The notes below the pieces were generated by a model. It did not search any database and had not been told where the DNA came from. It saw nothing but the letters and a program-made list of their open reading frames with translations. A program made the translations under genes and the position numbers. From contig CAAEKP010000082.1 in the NCBI GenBank assembly GCA_900756555.1, forward strand, positions 1 to 9,696: a stretch of 9,696 bases of DNA, given 5' to 3'. Below are positions 1 through 6,369 of the stretch, in pieces. This stretch comes from Peptococcaceae bacterium (GTDB lineage: Bacteria; Bacillota; Peptococcia; Peptococcales; Peptococcaceae). Every line of letters begins with the position of its first letter. Positions within the stretch are counted from its first letter, which is position 1.

Positions 1-2
1 CT

Positions 3-1373
3 AAAATTGCCGCGCAGCGGGATTTGCGGGCCTTTATTTATACTCTGCTGTATGTGGAAGGAGCAGAACCGGCCACCCATACGCAGTGTGTGGAATTGCT
101 GCAGGAGGCTGGCTTCACCACCATGAAGCCCTATATCAGCAGTGATATCAACGCCATCTGCGATTACTGTGAATATTGGGGTGAGCATCGCCATGACCTG
201 CCCTTTGACATTGACGGCATGGTGATTAAGATTAATAATCTGGCGGACCAGCAGGCGCTGGGCAACCGGGCCAAAAATCCACGCTGGGCCATTGCTTATA
301 AGTTCCCGCCGGAACAGGGCGTTACCCAGGTGGAGGATATTGTGGTGCAGGTGGGCCGCACAGGCGCTATCACGCCGGTGGCTAATCTGAAACCACTGTT
401 TCTGGCAGGCAGCACCATCAGCCGTGCTACCCTGCACAATGAAGATTTTATCAGGGAAAAGGATATTCGCATCGGTGATTATGTGGTAATCCAGAAGGCG
501 GGTGAAGTTATTCCCGAAGTGGTATCGGTGGTAACCGACAAGCGGGATGGCAGCGAGCGGGAATTTACATTCCCAACCGTATGTCCGGCCTGCGGTGCGC
601 CGATCATCCGTCTGGAGGATGCGGCGGCATATCATTGCAGTGACCCCATGACCTGTCCGGCGCAGGTGCGGGAGGGTATTATTCATTTTGCTTCCCGTGA
701 TGCCATGAACATTGAAGGCCTGGGGCCTGCGGTGATCAATCAGCTGTTGCAGGCAGGACTGATTCACAATGCCGCAGACTTATATTATTTAAAGAAAGAG
801 CAGCTGCTGACGTTGGAGCGCATGGGCGAGAAGTCAGCCGATAATCTGCTGAACAGTCTGGAAAACAGCAAGCAGCGCACACTGGCGCAGGTTATCTTTG
901 CACTGGGCATTCGTCTGGTGGGGCAGAACGTGGCTAAAGTGCTGGCACGGCAGTTCCACTCTCTGGAAGCTTTGCAGCAGGCTGATTATGACACCCTGGT
1001 GGTGATTGATGAAGTGGGGCCTAAGATTGCGGAGAGCATCACCGACTATTTCCAGAAGGACCGCCATACGGCTTTCTTGCAGAGGCTGGCGGAAGCCGGT
1101 GTACGGCTGAGCGGAAATGAAGCGGAACAGAAGCAGGAAAATGCCGCCTTTGCCGGGAAAACCTTTGTGCTGACAGGCACCTTGCCAACCCTGGATCGCC
1201 GTGAAGCCAGTGTTATGATTGAGCAGGCCGGCGGCAAGACAAGCGGCAGTGTCAGCAGGAAAACCGATTATGTATTAGCCGGAGAAAACGCGGGCTCCAA
1301 GCTGACCAAAGCGCAGGAGCTGGGTATTGCGATTATAGATGAGGAAACCTTTCTTCAGATGTTGAAAAATTAG
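3..1373 (+). CDS. ligA: NAD-dependent DNA ligase LigA, 5'-truncated by the window edge
   Basis: LigA seals nicks in duplex DNA using NAD+ during replication and repair. The frame is open from base 3, so this is the C-terminal 456 residues of a protein that is normally about 670; the catalytic KxDG lysine lies off the window. Counting from the codon at base 3, the end of the nucleotidyltransferase domain is visible (FDIDGMVIKI about 68-77, AIAYKFPPE about 96-104). The OB fold follows (VGRTGAITPVANL about 117-129, KAGEVIPEVV about 165-174). A four-cysteine zinc finger comes next (Cys 194, 197, 212, 218, ending CPAQ), then the helix-hairpin-helix region (about 235-350). A BRCT domain closes the protein (FAGKTFVLTGTLP through GSKLTKAQELGI). 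No terminator follows; the next operon's promoter overlaps the last codons. Identification is firm; the real start cannot be seen. Confidence 0.97.
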   Translation, partial: KIAAQRDLRAFIYTLLYVEGAEPATHTQCVELLQEAGFTTMKPYISSDINAICDYCEYWGEHRHDLPFDIDGMVIKINNLADQQALGNRAKNPRWAIAYKFPPEQGVTQVEDIVVQVGRTGAITPVANLKPLFLAGSTISRATLHNEDFIREKDIRIGDYVVIQKAGEVIPEVVSVVTDKRDGSEREFTFPTVCPACGAPIIRLEDAAAYHCSDPMTCPAQVREGIIHFASRDAMNIEGLGPAVINQLLQAGLIHNAADLYYLKKEQLLTLERMGEKSADNLLNSLENSKQRTLAQVIFALGIRLVGQNVAKVLARQFHSLEALQQADYDTLVVIDEVGPKIAESITDYFQKDRHTAFLQRLAEAGVRLSGNEAEQKQENAAFAGKTFVLTGTLPTLDRREASVMIEQAGGKTSGSVSRKTDYVLAGENAGSKLTKAQELGIAIIDEETFLQMLKN

Positions 1374-1390
1374 CGTAAACAGTATACAAT
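1362..1390 (+). promoter_or_regulatory. Sigma-A-type promoter for the first gatCAB-like operon
   Basis: TTGAAA (1362-1367) and TACAAT (1385-1390) are separated by 17 bases, each one mismatch from consensus. The -35 box lies inside the last codons of ligA. The predicted start of transcription is near 1397, giving a leader of roughly 26 bases before the ATG at 1423. The divergent operon could therefore be transcribed independently of ligA. This is predicted from sequence only. Confidence 0.6.
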
Positions 1391-1422
1391 AAACAAAACG
1401 TGAACAGATAAGGGGTGCAGTT

Positions 1423-1704
1423 ATGGAAAGAGAAGTGTTGAGAAGGTTGTGTCTGCTCAATCAGCTCAGTTTGACAGACACACAAAAGGATGATGTGATA
1501 AGCTTTTTTGCGGAGCGCGATGCGGATACCGCAACACTGGATGCAATTGATACAGAAAATGTAGAGAGAATGGTGCATGTTATGCCAATCCTTACCGTTG
1601 TTCGTGAGGATGGGGCAAGTCAGCCGTTCTCCCGTGAAGATCTTCAGGCAGGCGCGCCGGAAACCGATGAAGGTTACTGGTGCGTACCTCGTGTGCTTGA
1701 GTAA
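1423..1704 (+). CDS. gatC: GatC-like subunit, divergent paralogue
   Basis: This 93-residue protein has the same length as the canonical GatC encoded at 4606-4887 and matches it mainly in the C-terminal half. IDTENVERMVHVMPI corresponds to IDTEGVAPLAHVLPI, and the VREDG, AGAPE and VPRVLE segments match their counterparts. In the canonical complex GatC is a small clasp that wraps around and stabilises the GatA-GatB pair. The N-terminal helical half is poorly conserved and lacks the usual GatC 'LSRLNL' pattern. A ribosome binding site AAGGGG (about 1410-1415) sits seven bases before the ATG. It is the first gene of a tight operon: its TAA stop overlaps the AAGGAGGG site of the next gene. The role as assembly clasp for the divergent A and B subunits is inferred. 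Confidence 0.85.
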   Translation: MEREVLRRLCLLNQLSLTDTQKDDVISFFAERDADTATLDAIDTENVERMVHVMPILTVVREDGASQPFSREDLQAGAPETDEGYWCVPRVLE

Positions 1705-1715
1705 GGAGGGTATGT

Positions 1716-2897
1716 ATGAGTATTTATATGATAAAGCAGGAAACGGCGGATGCCAAGGCTATCGTGGTTGACGATATGTTCCTCACAACGGATATGCCTA
1801 CCACTGCGGGATCCAAAATGTTGGAAGGTTACAACAGTCTGTTTGAAGCGGAGGCGCTGACACGGCTGAAGGCTGCGGGTTATGTTGTTGCAGGAAAAAC
1901 CAAGGTGGGCGAATTTGGCGTTGACCTGTTGGGTGAAACCTGCTACTTTGGTGCGGAATATGAGGGTGAAACCTTACAGTACCCGCCAGCAGTGGCTGTA
2001 AACAACGGCGATGCGAAGGCTGCCGTTGTTCTGGATGTGAACGGCGCTCTAAGAAGAGGCGCTGCTCAGAGTGGTCTGGTGGCACTCAAACCAACCTACG
2101 GCAGAGTGTCCCGTTACGGAACAATCCCGGTGGCCTGCTCCGGTGAAACGGTGAGTGTGCTTGCCAACAATGCAGCGGATTGCCGCGAAGTGTTCTATGC
2201 GATGGCTGGTCATGACAGCAAAGATGGTACCTCTCTGCCAGAAAGCATGACAGAACAAGGCAAAGCTGCGGTGATTAAAAAGAACAAGGTTGCGGTACTG
2301 TCCTCTATGCTGAAAGGTGCAAACGAAGAGGTGCAGGCAAAGATTGCAGCTGTTACCGAACAGTTAAGCAAAAACGGCGTTGAGGTTGTTACAGTTGATG
2401 CAGAACGGGTTGCTTATGCGGGCGCTGCCTGGAACATTCTGATGTCCGCAGAGCTTTGCAATAATGTATCGCGCTATGATGGCGTCAAATACGGATACCG
2501 CACCAAAGACTACACCAATATTGACGAGCTGTATACCAACTCCCGCACAGAAGCATTTGGCGATTTTCTGAAATCCGCCATTCTGTTCGGCTCCGAAACC
2601 CTTTCTACCGAAAACTACAGCAAAGTTTATGACAAAGCCATGCGGGTGCGAAGAGTAATCCGCGATGATATGGCTGCTCTGCTTGCGGACTGTGATGCTT
2701 TGCTCCTGCCTGCCACAAGCGCGCTTTCTTATGACAGGGCTTTGGTGGAGAGCGATAAATATTTGCCTTACAGGGAAAACTTCTTCACAGCTCCGGCCTC
2801 CATTACAGGGTTCCCTGCTGTGGTAGCAGGCGGAGTTCAGTTTGTGGGGAATGCCTTTTCTGAGGAGTTACTCCTTAACTTGGCAGAGCTTGTGTAA
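1716..2897 (+). CDS. GatA-like pseudo-amidase lacking the catalytic triad
   Basis: This 393-residue member of the amidase-signature family is clearly related to the GatA at 4900-6366. Shared segments include SKMLEG, GLVALKPTYG, VSRYG, SRYDGVKYG and VRRVIRDD. GatA normally hydrolyses glutamine and feeds ammonia to GatB through Lys79, Ser154 and Ser178. Here Lys79 aligns with Val18 (IVVDDM replaces AVKDNM). The GGSSGGSA loop is replaced by a serine-free stretch shortened by about six residues. SDTGGSIR has become LDVNGALR, so the nucleophile is Ala111. There is no serine between residues 42 and 118. Glutamine-site positions are also changed: Tyr309-Tyr310 to Trp-Asn, Arg356-Arg357 to Ser-Ala, and Asp423 to Asn. 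About 60 N-terminal residues and a short C-terminal segment are missing. The start at 1716 follows AAGGAGGG at 1703-1710 by five bases; an out-of-frame ATG at 1712 is ignored. The intact frame argues for a maintained, non-hydrolytic subunit. The function is unknown. Confidence 0.88.
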   Translation: MSIYMIKQETADAKAIVVDDMFLTTDMPTTAGSKMLEGYNSLFEAEALTRLKAAGYVVAGKTKVGEFGVDLLGETCYFGAEYEGETLQYPPAVAVNNGDAKAAVVLDVNGALRRGAAQSGLVALKPTYGRVSRYGTIPVACSGETVSVLANNAADCREVFYAMAGHDSKDGTSLPESMTEQGKAAVIKKNKVAVLSSMLKGANEEVQAKIAAVTEQLSKNGVEVVTVDAERVAYAGAAWNILMSAELCNNVSRYDGVKYGYRTKDYTNIDELYTNSRTEAFGDFLKSAILFGSETLSTENYSKVYDKAMRVRRVIRDDMAALLADCDALLLPATSALSYDRALVESDKYLPYRENFFTAPASITGFPAVVAGGVQFVGNAFSEELLLNLAELV

Positions 2898-2914
2898 AGG
2901 AGGAAACGAATAAG

Positions 2915-4354
2915 ATGAAATACGAAACAGTCATTGGCCTGGAAGTTCACGTGGAACTTGCCACCGAATCCAAAATATTCTGCTCTTGCTCCGCCCATTC
3001 CTTTGGCGCTGAGCCTAACTCTCATGTCTGCCCTGCCTGCTGTGGGATGCCAGGTATGCTGCCGGTAGTAAACCGCCGTGTAGTGGATTTTGGCATGAAA
3101 GCGGGCATGATGCTGAACTGTGATATCAACCGTGTGACAACTTTTGATAAAAAAAGCTATTACTATCCTGACCTGCCATGTGCCTACCAGACTACCCAGT
3201 GGTTTGCTCCTGTGGCAGTCAACGGCCGTGTGGATATCGAAACCTCCGCGGGCAAGAAAAGTGTTCGCATCAAACAGATTCATATGGAAGAAGACGCAGG
3301 AAAACTGGTGCATGATATCTGCGAAGGGACAACCCATGTTGATTTCAACCGTACCAGCGTTCCGCTGATTGAAATTGTAAGCCAGCCGGATCTTTCCAGT
3401 GCAGAAGAAGTGGAAGCTTATCTGGTACGTCTGAGAACTTTATTGCGTTATGCGAAGGTTGCGGAGTGTGAAATGGCGCACGGCACCATGCGTTGTGACG
3501 TAAACTTATCGGTAAAACCAGAGGGCAGCGACGTGCTGGGTGTTCGTACCGAAATGAAAAATATGAACTCCATCGAGGCCATCAAACGCGCTATCGAATA
3601 CGAAACAGCAAGACACATTGATGCCATTGAGAACGGGACGGAGGTTCTGGTGCAGGAAACCCGCCGTTGGGATGATATCAAAGGGAAAAGTTATGCGATG
3701 CGCAACAAGGAAACAGCCGGCGATTATCGTTACTTCCCGGACCCAAATGTTATGCCTGTGGTGATTGATGATGAGTGGTACGAAGCCATTAAAAATTCTG
3801 TTCCTGAATTTCCGGAGATAAAACGGGAAAAATATATCGCGCTTGGTCTGACTGAATATGATGCAGAACGAATCAGTGAAAGCATTATGCTCTGTGAATG
3901 TTTTGAAGAGGCAAGCGAAGCCTGCGGCAATCCAAAAGAAGTGGTAAACTGGATTACGTCCGATGTTATGCGTATCCTCAACGCTAAAAAAATGACTTAC
4001 GAAATGCTCAATCTGGATAATCAGGCATTTGGAAAACTGATTGCTCTGACTTTGGAGGGCAAAATCAGCCGTTCCAACAGCAAAAAAATTCTCAGTGCCA
4101 TGTTTGATGACCGCACTATCGAGCCGGAAGCATACGCGGAAGCGAACAATATGCTGATTGGGGAACAGAATGATGATATGATTCTTGATATTGTGAAAAA
4201 AGTGATTGAAGCTGATCCAAAATCCGTGAACGATTTTAAAAACGGGAAGGAAAAAGCGCTGATGGCATTGTTCGGAAAATGCATGAAAGAGCTGAAAGGT
4301 AACTGTGACCCGCAGCAATTAAAAGTAATTCTGCTGGAATGCATTAACGGATAA
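2915..4354 (+). CDS. gatB: GatB-like subunit, second paralogue with intact kinase motifs
   Basis: This 479-residue protein is close in length to the canonical GatB (481 aa) at 6370-7815 and is strongly similar to it in the first half. GatB phosphorylates the side-chain carboxylate of Glu or Asp on the misacylated tRNA and transfers ammonia to it. Key motifs are present: IGLEVHVEL (Glu10, His12), HMEEDAGK (123-130, with Glu125-Glu126), PLIEIVSQPD, EMKNMNS and RYFPDPN. A CxC...CxxC zinc site is also visible (Cys23, 25, 39, 42). The C-terminal GatB/YqeY tail, which in GatB contacts the tRNA, is much more divergent: the canonical VGQIMKASKGQANP reads FGKCMKELKGNCDP. A ribosome binding site AAAGGAGG (2896-2903) precedes the ATG by 11 bases. 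It ends the divergent operon and lacks an obvious terminator of its own. The chemistry looks possible, but the ammonia source and tRNA partner are unclear because the neighbouring GatA-like subunit is catalytically dead. Confidence 0.92.
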   Translation: MKYETVIGLEVHVELATESKIFCSCSAHSFGAEPNSHVCPACCGMPGMLPVVNRRVVDFGMKAGMMLNCDINRVTTFDKKSYYYPDLPCAYQTTQWFAPVAVNGRVDIETSAGKKSVRIKQIHMEEDAGKLVHDICEGTTHVDFNRTSVPLIEIVSQPDLSSAEEVEAYLVRLRTLLRYAKVAECEMAHGTMRCDVNLSVKPEGSDVLGVRTEMKNMNSIEAIKRAIEYETARHIDAIENGTEVLVQETRRWDDIKGKSYAMRNKETAGDYRYFPDPNVMPVVIDDEWYEAIKNSVPEFPEIKREKYIALGLTEYDAERISESIMLCECFEEASEACGNPKEVVNWITSDVMRILNAKKMTYEMLNLDNQAFGKLIALTLEGKISRSNSKKILSAMFDDRTIEPEAYAEANNMLIGEQNDDMILDIVKKVIEADPKSVNDFKNGKEKALMALFGKCMKELKGNCDPQQLKVILLECING

Positions 4355-4374
4355 GCGTTTAAAATGCTGTGAAG

Positions 4375-4400
4375 CAGCAAGATAGCTGGTTGTCTGGCTG
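4375..4400 (+). other. Imperfect hairpin after the first gatB
   Basis: The arms CAGCAAGATA (4375-4384) and TGTCTGGCTG (4391-4400) pair over ten positions with one A-G mismatch and one G-U, around a six-base loop. No T-run follows, so it is not a standard intrinsic terminator. It could protect the 3' end of the message or be chance. Confidence 0.3.
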
Positions 4401-4464
4401 AGTGGTTCCCATTGTTCTGCGTGCAGGATTGAAAATAGAATGCAATAAGAACGACGGTAAGGGC

Positions 4465-4492
4465 TTGACAAAATGGCAGTTACGAGTATAAT
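4465..4492 (+). promoter_or_regulatory. Consensus promoter for the canonical gatCAB operon
   Basis: TTGACA (4465-4470) and TATAAT (4487-4492) both match the vegetative sigma-factor consensus exactly, with a 16-base spacer. Transcription should begin near 4499, which gives a leader of about 107 bases before the gatC ATG at 4606. A strong terminator-like hairpin lies within that leader. The perfect boxes suggest high initiation rates, with output possibly trimmed by the leader. Confidence 0.8.
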
Positions 4493-4524
4493 ATATGAGC
4501 ATGAAACTATAATCTAAAAAAGGC

Positions 4525-4582
4525 AAAGGCGTCTTTCAGTGGTGTACCGTACACCTTTGAGGGCGTCCTTTTTTATTTTTTT
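4525..4582 (+). terminator. Intrinsic terminator inside the gatCAB leader (candidate attenuator)
   Basis: A long hairpin spans 4525-4571. Its outer stem AAAGG/CCTTT is followed by a 3x3 internal loop, a seven-pair middle stem containing G-U pairs, a single mismatch, and an upper stem GGTGTA/TACACC around CCG. T-runs follow at 4569-4574 and 4576-4582. It lies downstream of the consensus promoter at 4465-4492 and upstream of the gatC ribosome binding site. Transcripts from that promoter must therefore read through it or end after about 75-80 bases. It could also stop read-through from the upstream operon. No classical ligand-binding leader domain was recognised in front of it. Confidence 0.75.
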
Positions 4583-4605
4583 GATCAATTGCAGGAGGAT
4601 ATTCC

Positions 4606-4887
4606 ATGATAAGCAAAGAAGTTGTAGAAAAAGTTGCCAAACTGAGCCGTCTGAATCTGGACGAGGAAGAAAAAGAACTGTATGCCAACCAGCTGAGCCA
4701 GATTCTGGACACCATGGAAGGGTTACAGCAGATTGACACCGAAGGAGTGGCACCGCTGGCACATGTGCTGCCGATTGAAAATGTACTGCGCGAAGATGAA
4801 GTAGGAGAATGTTTCACGCAGGAAACAGTATTAGCCAATGCGCCAGAGCAGGCTGACGGTATGTTCCAGGTACCAAAAATCGTATAG
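4606..4887 (+). CDS. gatC: Asp/Glu-tRNA amidotransferase subunit C (canonical)
   Basis: GatC is the small stabilising subunit of the trimeric GatCAB amidotransferase, acting in the cytoplasm. The 93-residue product has typical family features: an N-terminal helical pair (VEKVAKLSRLNLDEEE), then IDTEGVAPLAHVLPI, LREDEV and ANAPEQADGMFQVPKIV at the C terminus. A strong ribosome binding site AGGAGG (4593-4598) lies seven bases before the ATG, which fixes this start. It leads the second gatCAB operon; the gatA GTG follows 12 bases after the TAG stop. Expression is expected from the promoter at 4465-4492 and may depend on read-through of the leader terminator. Confidence 0.97.
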   Translation: MISKEVVEKVAKLSRLNLDEEEKELYANQLSQILDTMEGLQQIDTEGVAPLAHVLPIENVLREDEVGECFTQETVLANAPEQADGMFQVPKIV

Positions 4888-4899
4888 GGGGAAAAGATT

Positions 4900-6366
4900 G
4901 TGACATTATCCAGATTAACCATTCATGAATTACATGATTTGCTGCTCAAAAAAGAAATCAGCTCTACGGAATTGACGCAGGAGCATCTGGAACGCATCCA
5001 GGCGTTGGACGGCGATGTAAAATCCTACATCACAGTGACAGGCGATCTGGCTTTGGAACAGGCAAAAGCAGTTGATGCCAGACTGGCAGCCGGTGAGCAG
5101 ATTGGCGCGCTGGCGGGGATTCCAATGGCGGTAAAAGATAATATGTGTACCGAAGGCATTGACACCACCTGCGCATCTAAAATGCTGGAAGGATTCAAAC
5201 CACAGTACAGCGCTACCGTGGTGAAAAAATTACAGGCGGAAGGCCATGTTATGCTGGGTAAAGTGAACATGGACGAATTTGCCATGGGCTCCACCACAGA
5301 AAACTCGGCGTTCTTTGCTACCACCAATCCGTGGAATCCGGACTGCGTACCGGGCGGCTCCAGTGGTGGCTCTGCTGCTTCTGTGGCGGCCGATTTAGCG
5401 GGGTATGCCTTGGGCTCTGACACGGGCGGTTCCATCCGTCAGCCAGCGTCTTTCTGCGGTATCGTGGGCTTAAAGCCAACCTACGGCGCAGTATCCCGTT
5501 TTGGGTTAATCGCTTTTGCGTCCTCTCTGGATCAGATTGGGCCACTGGCTAAAGACGTAACCGACACAGCCTTAATTATGAACGCCATCACCGGCTACGA
5601 TAAACAGGACTCCACATCTGCTGACTATGCTTATCCAGACTACACCAAAGCGCTGACTGGCGATGTAAAAGGAATGCGCATTGGCCTGCCAAAAGAATAT
5701 CTGGGCGAAGGTATTGCCCCGGAAGTAGAAGCGCAGGTGCGTGCTGCGGCTGCCAAGCTGGAAGAACTGGGTGCGCACGTAGAGGAATGCTCCCTGCCTT
5801 ATACCCGTCACGCTATGCCGGCATACTACCTGATTGCTCCGGCAGAAGCCAGCTCCAATCTGGGCCGCTATGATGGTGTGCGCTATGGTCTGCGCGTGCC
5901 GGCGAAAGATGTGGTGGATATGTTCTGCGACACCAGAAAACAGGGCTTTGGCCCAGAAGTAAAACGTCGTATCATGCTGGGTACCTATGCCTTGAGTTCC
6001 GGTTACTATGATGCCTACTATCTGAAAGCGCTGAAAGTGCGGAACCTGATTAAGCAGGACTACGACCATGCTTTTGCCCAATATGACTGCTTAATTGCGC
6101 CAACTGCGCCAACCACTGCCTTGCATCGCGGTCAGAATCAGGATCCGCTGGCGCTGTATAAAGGGGATATCTGCACCATCCCAAGTAATCTGGCGGGTAT
6201 TCCGGCCTTATCGCTGCCGTATGGTTTGGATAAGAACCAGATGCCAATTGGTGTGCAGCTGCTGGGGAAGGCGTTTGCAGAGCCCACTTTATTACAGGTT
6301 GCATATGCCTTGGAACAGAACACCAGCTTGACCAGATTAAAACCAAACCAGGGAAAGGGGCTGTAA
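4900..6366 (+). CDS. gatA: Asp/Glu-tRNA amidotransferase subunit A (canonical, active-site intact)
   Basis: GatA is the glutaminase subunit: it hydrolyses glutamine and channels ammonia to GatB for amidation of Glu-tRNA(Gln) or Asp-tRNA(Asn). The 488-residue product is full length for the family. The amidase triad is complete: Lys79 in AVKDN, cis-Ser154 in PGGSSGGSAAS, and nucleophile Ser178 in SDTGGSIRQPA. Glutamine-site positions are also present, including Tyr309-Tyr310, KRR at 355-357 and Asp423. The start is a GTG at 4900, eight bases after an AGGGGG site (4886-4891) that overlaps the gatC stop; no better upstream start exists in the 12-base gap. It is the second gene of the operon, and gatB begins three bases after its stop. 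This intact copy is the internal reference that shows the upstream paralogue to be a pseudo-amidase. Confidence 0.98.
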   Translation: MTLSRLTIHELHDLLLKKEISSTELTQEHLERIQALDGDVKSYITVTGDLALEQAKAVDARLAAGEQIGALAGIPMAVKDNMCTEGIDTTCASKMLEGFKPQYSATVVKKLQAEGHVMLGKVNMDEFAMGSTTENSAFFATTNPWNPDCVPGGSSGGSAASVAADLAGYALGSDTGGSIRQPASFCGIVGLKPTYGAVSRFGLIAFASSLDQIGPLAKDVTDTALIMNAITGYDKQDSTSADYAYPDYTKALTGDVKGMRIGLPKEYLGEGIAPEVEAQVRAAAAKLEELGAHVEECSLPYTRHAMPAYYLIAPAEASSNLGRYDGVRYGLRVPAKDVVDMFCDTRKQGFGPEVKRRIMLGTYALSSGYYDAYYLKALKVRNLIKQDYDHAFAQYDCLIAPTAPTTALHRGQNQDPLALYKGDICTIPSNLAGIPALSLPYGLDKNQMPIGVQLLGKAFAEPTLLQVAYALEQNTSLTRLKPNQGKGL

Positions 6367-6369
6367 TCA

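Noticed and set aside
1577..1771. Missing N-terminus of the GatA-like protein explained by a frameshift or a start inside gatC.
   Set aside because: The region upstream of 1716 encodes a complete GatC-like protein in another frame, with only 11 bases between genes and a good ribosome binding site. The short N-terminus is real as far as the sequence shows.
3506..4318. Long 270-codon minus-strand reading frame opposite the first gatB.
   Set aside because: It lies fully antisense to a well-supported gene, has no recognisable domain and has low-complexity Phe/His-rich composition typical of a shadow frame.
4520..4575. Possible T-box leader, because GTGGTGTACCG and GGGCGTCC plus T-run recall T-box antiterminator and terminator elements.
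   Set aside because: The motif is degenerate, and only about 26 bases lie between the predicted transcription start and the hairpin, with no Stem I or specifier loop.
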